In this document: positions 60,970 to 64,000 of the stretch, piece by piece
Position numbering within the stretch: the first letter of the stretch is position 1
How the letters are laid out: every line of letters starts with the position of its first letter
Origin: an uncultured bacterium
GTDB lineage: Bacteria > Cyanobacteriota > Vampirovibrionia > Gastranaerophilales > Gastranaerophilaceae
Assembly (NCBI GenBank): GCA_949282215.1
Contig: CASDPF010000003.1
Coordinates: forward strand, 58,921 to 122,920
Reading direction: 5' to 3'
Length of the DNA: 64,000 nt
Notes under the pieces: generated by a model
The model's input: only the letters and a program-made list of their open reading frames with translations
The model's database searches: none
Told to the model about the DNA's origin: nothing
Position numbers and translations under genes: made by a program

Positions 60970-62199
60970 TTAGACATCTTTTGTGATAAATCCGGTTTGA
61001 ATTATATTTTTCCCGAATTTTTCTTCTAATTTGTCAAAACATTTTGATAATTTATCTTTTTTAGTTTCAATTTCATTATCTGCAAATAACGAAAGTTGAG
61101 CTTCTGAATTGTGTACGAAGGTATCTAAAATTACGCCTGTACTGCGATATAAAATCTCAGGGTTATATAGTTCATCAAGCATTTCAAATATAATATCAGA
61201 AATTTCCAACTCAAAACTTGTTGCCTGATTAAGCATTCTCTTATCATAATAGACTTTGAAATCTTTTGTTCTTAGCATAATACCTATTCCGTGGCATTTT
61301 GCGTTAATTTTTCTTAGTTTTACACAGGCTCTATGAATATGGTAGTTTAATGAGTTTTTAATATATTCTTTGTCAGAGGTGAATTTTGCCATTGCACTTG
61401 TTTTTTGTATTGATTTGGGTAATTTTACTTCGTCAGAAACCGGTGAGACCATTTCTCCGAGTAATTCATGTTTCATTTCAAGCCCGTGAATTCCTATTTG
61501 TTTGTTAAGCCAGATGTCAGACTGTTTTACTAATTCATACGCTGTCAGAATTCCGTTTTTCCTGAGCATTGCAGAGATATTCCGACCAATTCCCCAAATC
61601 TCATCAATACCTGTATTTTCTAAGACAGGTATAATTTTTCTTGAACCTATTAAAAATACCCCTTCCCCATTCGTTTTAGCTTTGTCTGAGGCTAGTTTTG
61701 CAAGTGATTTCGATGAACTTAGACCGATTGATACAGGTATATCTACTTCATCCCTTATAGTTTGTCTAATCATTTGAGCGATTTCCAAGTAATTCTTTTT
61801 ATATAGTCTTTCAAGTCCTGTTAAGTCTACAAAAGCTTCATCTATAGAATATATTTCGACTTTTGGTGAAAACCTTTTTAGAACAGACATAACTTCTTTT
61901 GATATTTCACCGTATAAATCATGGCTTGCATTAATATAGGTTGCTTCTTTCATTTTTCCTTCAATTTGAAAATAGGGCATACCCATTCTAACTCCGAGAG
62001 CTTTTGCTTCTTTGGAGCGTGAAATCACGCATTGTCCTCGCCCTGACATTACACATACAGGTTTGTTTTTAAGTTCGGGATTAACTTTTTGTTCGCAGGA
62101 TACAAAAAACGAGTCGCAGTCGACTAGTGCTATTACGTGTTTTTTCGTCATAGCAATATTATCAATTATTTTTTGAATTTCATCTAATCCGTTTTTCAT
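60970..62199 (-). CDS. Y-family DNA polymerase (UmuC/DinB-like)
   Basis: 409 residues. Catalytic palm motifs are intact: LVDCDSFFVSCEQ (first Asp) and YSIDEAFVDLTGL (Asp-Glu). GQCVISRSKEAKALGVRMGMP fits the UmuC-type fingers, and VSIGLSSSKSLAKLASDKAK and the helix-hairpin-helix IWGIGRNISAMLRKNGI follow. It is a translesion polymerase. The UmuC C-terminal domain is recognisable but short, so the UmuC/DinB choice is not certain. No umuD or lexA is nearby. The ATG overlaps the rqcH stop (TAATG). Confidence 0.9.
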   Translation of the reverse strand: MKNGLDEIQKIIDNIAMTKKHVIALVDCDSFFVSCEQKVNPELKNKPVCVMSGRGQCVISRSKEAKALGVRMGMPYFQIEGKMKEATYINASHDLYGEISKEVMSVLKRFSPKVEIYSIDEAFVDLTGLERLYKKNYLEIAQMIRQTIRDEVDIPVSIGLSSSKSLAKLASDKAKTNGEGVFLIGSRKIIPVLENTGIDEIWGIGRNISAMLRKNGILTAYELVKQSDIWLNKQIGIHGLEMKHELLGEMVSPVSDEVKLPKSIQKTSAMAKFTSDKEYIKNSLNYHIHRACVKLRKINAKCHGIGIMLRTKDFKVYYDKRMLNQATSFELEISDIIFEMLDELYNPEILYRSTGVILDTFVHNSEAQLSLFADNEIETKKDKLSKCFDKLEEKFGKNIIQTGFITKDV

Positions 62200-63782
62200 T
62201 AGTCGATTACTATTTCTTTTTCGCCTTTATACGTAACATAGCCTAAATTAGCTTGAGGCGGTTTTCTAAGGTGTTTTCTTTTGGTGTAAATTACACCTAT
62301 TTTAGATGAGTCAGATGCTGAGGAATATTTTTTTGCAAGTTTTGCACATTCAAGTATTATTTTATCAGGAGGATTGTCGCCTTTTAATAATACATGAGAG
62401 CCAGCACAGTCCTTTGTATGAAACCATAGGTCGTCATCTTTTGCTAATTTTGAAACGATAAAGTCATTTTGACGATTATTTTTCCCGATAAATACCGTAA
62501 AATCCTCGAGTTGTAATTTTTCCGGTTCAATAGCTTTTTTTGTATCTTGTTTTTTTGTATCTTCAGGGATAATTTCTGATTTGATATCCAATAAATCGTT
62601 TATATCATTTGCAAATCCTATAGAGTATAAAATTTGTTCTTCATAGTCTAAATTTTCTTTTGTTGTTTGATATAATTCCCCCAGTTTAAGTTTAGTTGTT
62701 TTTCCTTTATTGTATAATTTATAGAATTTATTGGCGTTTTCTTTTAGGGTTTTGGTACTATCAAGCTCAATATCTATATTTTTATTGTTTTCATAATCAT
62801 ATACTGTAATTATGGTTGAAAAATCTTTATTATTATACAAATTAGCCATAATAAGATCGCCGTATAATCTGTATTTATCTGCGTTTTCTTCTCGTTTTAA
62901 TTGTGCTTCAAGTTTAGTTATAGTGTTTGTAAGCTTTTTGATTTTTTGATTAGTTAAAGTTGTCAGGTGAGTTTTTAGTGATTGAAATTTTTCTTTAGCT
63001 TGGTAGTAAGTGAAGTAATTATCAATCATTTCGTTTATGGAATTCTCATATATTGGATTTTTTAGAAGTTTTCCGAATAACGAAAATTCTTTCATATCAG
63101 ATGAAATTGCAGGCGATAAATGATTAAGTTCGACAAAGCTTCTGATTTCTTTAAGTGTTGAATTAGTGAGTTGATTTGCAAATGATTTTGAAATCCAATA
63201 GAATTCTTGTTCTTGGAAGTTAATTTCTCCATTGTAATTTAATATATCAATTTTATTTTGCTTTGGCGGATAAACATAAGGGAGGGTTCCTGCCATTTCT
63301 CTGACGCTGCTTTTTTCTGCTCCTATATTGTGAGCACAGCCTATTATGATGTTTGTGTCGTAGTTATACAGGATTACATTAGAATGTTTTCCCATAAGTT
63401 CAATTGCAAGGCATAGATAAATTTTTTCAGAAAGTTCATTGTATGTTTCAATATAGAATTCTAAAATCCTCTCATACTTAGGTTGATTAACCTTTGCAAT
63501 TATTGAATTCTCAAGATATTTTCTTAAAAGCATACAAAACATAGGTGGTTTTTGAGGAATTTCAATTAACCTTTTTTCTTCATTTTGTTTACTCATAAAA
63601 CAAATATGATGAAGTTGAGGGTTTATGTTGATATAAAACTTTTTAGTTTCACCTTGTTTCCTAATTGAAAATACAAATTCTCTCCTTGTTGGCTGTTGAA
63701 TTTTTTGAATTCTTGCACCATTAAGGAAATTTTGGTTCTCATTTATCCAAGCTTTTAAAGTTAAACTATCGAATGCTATCAT
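62199..63782 (-). CDS. rqcH: NFACT family protein, RqcH (Rqc2 homologue)
   Basis: 527 residues. An N-terminal NFACT-N domain (MIAFDSLTLKAWINENQNFL, GARIQKIQQPTRREFVFSIR, with the conserved ARIQKI element), a central coiled coil (about 280-330), and a C-terminal NFACT-R/DUF814 domain (DLWFHTKDCAGSHVLLKG, KRKHLRKPPQANLGYV). RqcH binds stalled 50S-nascent-chain complexes and adds C-terminal Ala tails for ClpXP-type degradation; clpX and clpP are also in this window. Older annotations call such proteins fibronectin-binding. It is translated together with the Y-family polymerase by a one-base overlap. Confidence 0.9.
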   Translation of the reverse strand: MIAFDSLTLKAWINENQNFLNGARIQKIQQPTRREFVFSIRKQGETKKFYININPQLHHICFMSKQNEEKRLIEIPQKPPMFCMLLRKYLENSIIAKVNQPKYERILEFYIETYNELSEKIYLCLAIELMGKHSNVILYNYDTNIIIGCAHNIGAEKSSVREMAGTLPYVYPPKQNKIDILNYNGEINFQEQEFYWISKSFANQLTNSTLKEIRSFVELNHLSPAISSDMKEFSLFGKLLKNPIYENSINEMIDNYFTYYQAKEKFQSLKTHLTTLTNQKIKKLTNTITKLEAQLKREENADKYRLYGDLIMANLYNNKDFSTIITVYDYENNKNIDIELDSTKTLKENANKFYKLYNKGKTTKLKLGELYQTTKENLDYEEQILYSIGFANDINDLLDIKSEIIPEDTKKQDTKKAIEPEKLQLEDFTVFIGKNNRQNDFIVSKLAKDDDLWFHTKDCAGSHVLLKGDNPPDKIILECAKLAKKYSSASDSSKIGVIYTKRKHLRKPPQANLGYVTYKGEKEIVID

Positions 63783-63826
63783 ACGATTATGTTACCACAG
63801 AAAAGCATAATATATGTTATTAGTAT

Positions 63827-63993
63827 GTTCATTTCTTTCTCTTTTATTGCGAGTAAAAGAGAAAGAAATGAACTAAAGAAAGAGAAAAACGCTAAGCTCA
63901 TAGCATCGCAAAGCGATGCAAAAATCAAATGGCTGTCGTTAAATGCTGACGCATTTAACCGTTCAAGCCTCACTATCGCACAATAAATTGTGC
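63827..63993. repeat. Cluster of four perfect hairpins at the right edge
   Basis: Four perfect inverted repeats occur within 167 bp and no clear gene. Arms of 20 bp span 63827-63846/63854-63873 (7-bp loop). The others are GCATCGC/GCGATGC (63903-63909/63913-63919), GTTAAATGC/GCATTTAAC (63938-63946/63951-63959) and GCACAAT/ATTGTGC (63978-63984/63987-63993). The spacing and variety do not fit one terminator. The overlapping open frames in both directions (about 64 codons) are hairpin artefacts with poor coding signals. Structured RNA, a non-autonomous element or a terminator array are all possible. Confidence 0.6.
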
Positions 63994-64000
63994 ACGTTCG

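Noticed and set aside
63779..63986. Two overlapping 64-65 codon frames at the right edge
   Set aside because: They read through the perfect hairpins in both directions and lack ribosome-binding sites; they are more likely a structured repeat than genes.

Overview
The window looks like chromosomal DNA of an AT-rich (roughly two-thirds A+T), diderm, standard-code bacterium. The best fit is an uncultured gut Melainabacteria/Vampirovibrionia lineage (Gastranaerophilales-like). The signs are: several prepilin proteins with the stereotyped FTLAEVLITLGIIGIVAA helix; a cyanobacteria/chloroplast-type Mla (TGD) lipid-transport pair; GatD; a DapL-like aminotransferase; two-partner secretion with an LktA-type giant adhesin; and many short lineage-specific proteins. 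This placement is inference from gene content, with no database search behind it.

Layout. 1-6 kb: a partial aminotransferase, mlaF-mlaE, gatD, tatD, a prepilin gene with a G11 tract in its leader, and tlyA. 6-12.4 kb: polA and a tig-clpP-clpX proteostasis operon, all on the minus strand. 12.5-15.4 kb: a tight operon of acyltransferase, nitrilase-family amidase and a PBP4-type carboxypeptidase. 15.4-22.8 kb: a membrane protein of unknown function, a glycosyltransferase/oxidoreductase/CDP-alcohol phosphotransferase operon, a second prepilin, a small XRE regulator, trmL-nnrD and anmK. 23.4-29.3 kb: a tandem pair of WYL-domain regulators followed by dnaE. 29.3-32 kb: an accessory stretch beside tRNA-Gly(GCC). 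It holds a broken-up copy of the tRNA 3' end, strong RNA hairpins, a PAPS-reductase-family ATP-pyrophosphatase and a secreted phospholipase-D-like protein. 32-50.6 kb: a divergent two-partner secretion locus, an FhaC/ShlB-type transporter and a 5441-residue adhesin that ends in a PilZ (c-di-GMP-binding type) domain. 50.6-58.8 kb: five tRNA-related transcription signals with four tRNAs, plus small lineage-specific proteins, including a zincin-like metallopeptidase, a transglutaminase-fold protein and an AarF-like kinase with membrane segments at its N-terminus. 58.8-64 kb: an SLH-domain protein, a third prepilin that is phase-off because of a G11 tract, a Y-family polymerase, RqcH/NFACT, and a cluster of four perfect hairpins at the right edge.

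Four observations stand out. First, two prepilin genes each follow a short leader ORF containing a run of exactly eleven G; in both, removing one G joins leader and pilin in frame, and the 60.9-kb pilin has no usable start otherwise. This looks like slipped-strand phase variation of surface pilins. Second, the giant TPS adhesin carries a complete PilZ signature at its extreme C-terminus, where a cytoplasmic second messenger would not be expected to act on a secreted protein. Third, many housekeeping genes have a sigma70-like -10 box ending 5-8 bp (mostly 6-7) before the ATG and no Shine-Dalgarno, so they are probably transcribed as leaderless mRNAs, whereas accessory and surface genes have strong GGAGG sites. 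Fourth, the accessory block next to tRNA-Gly has structured RNA candidates with no known family match that I can recognise.

I saw no CRISPR array, rRNA gene, transposase or integrase in the window.
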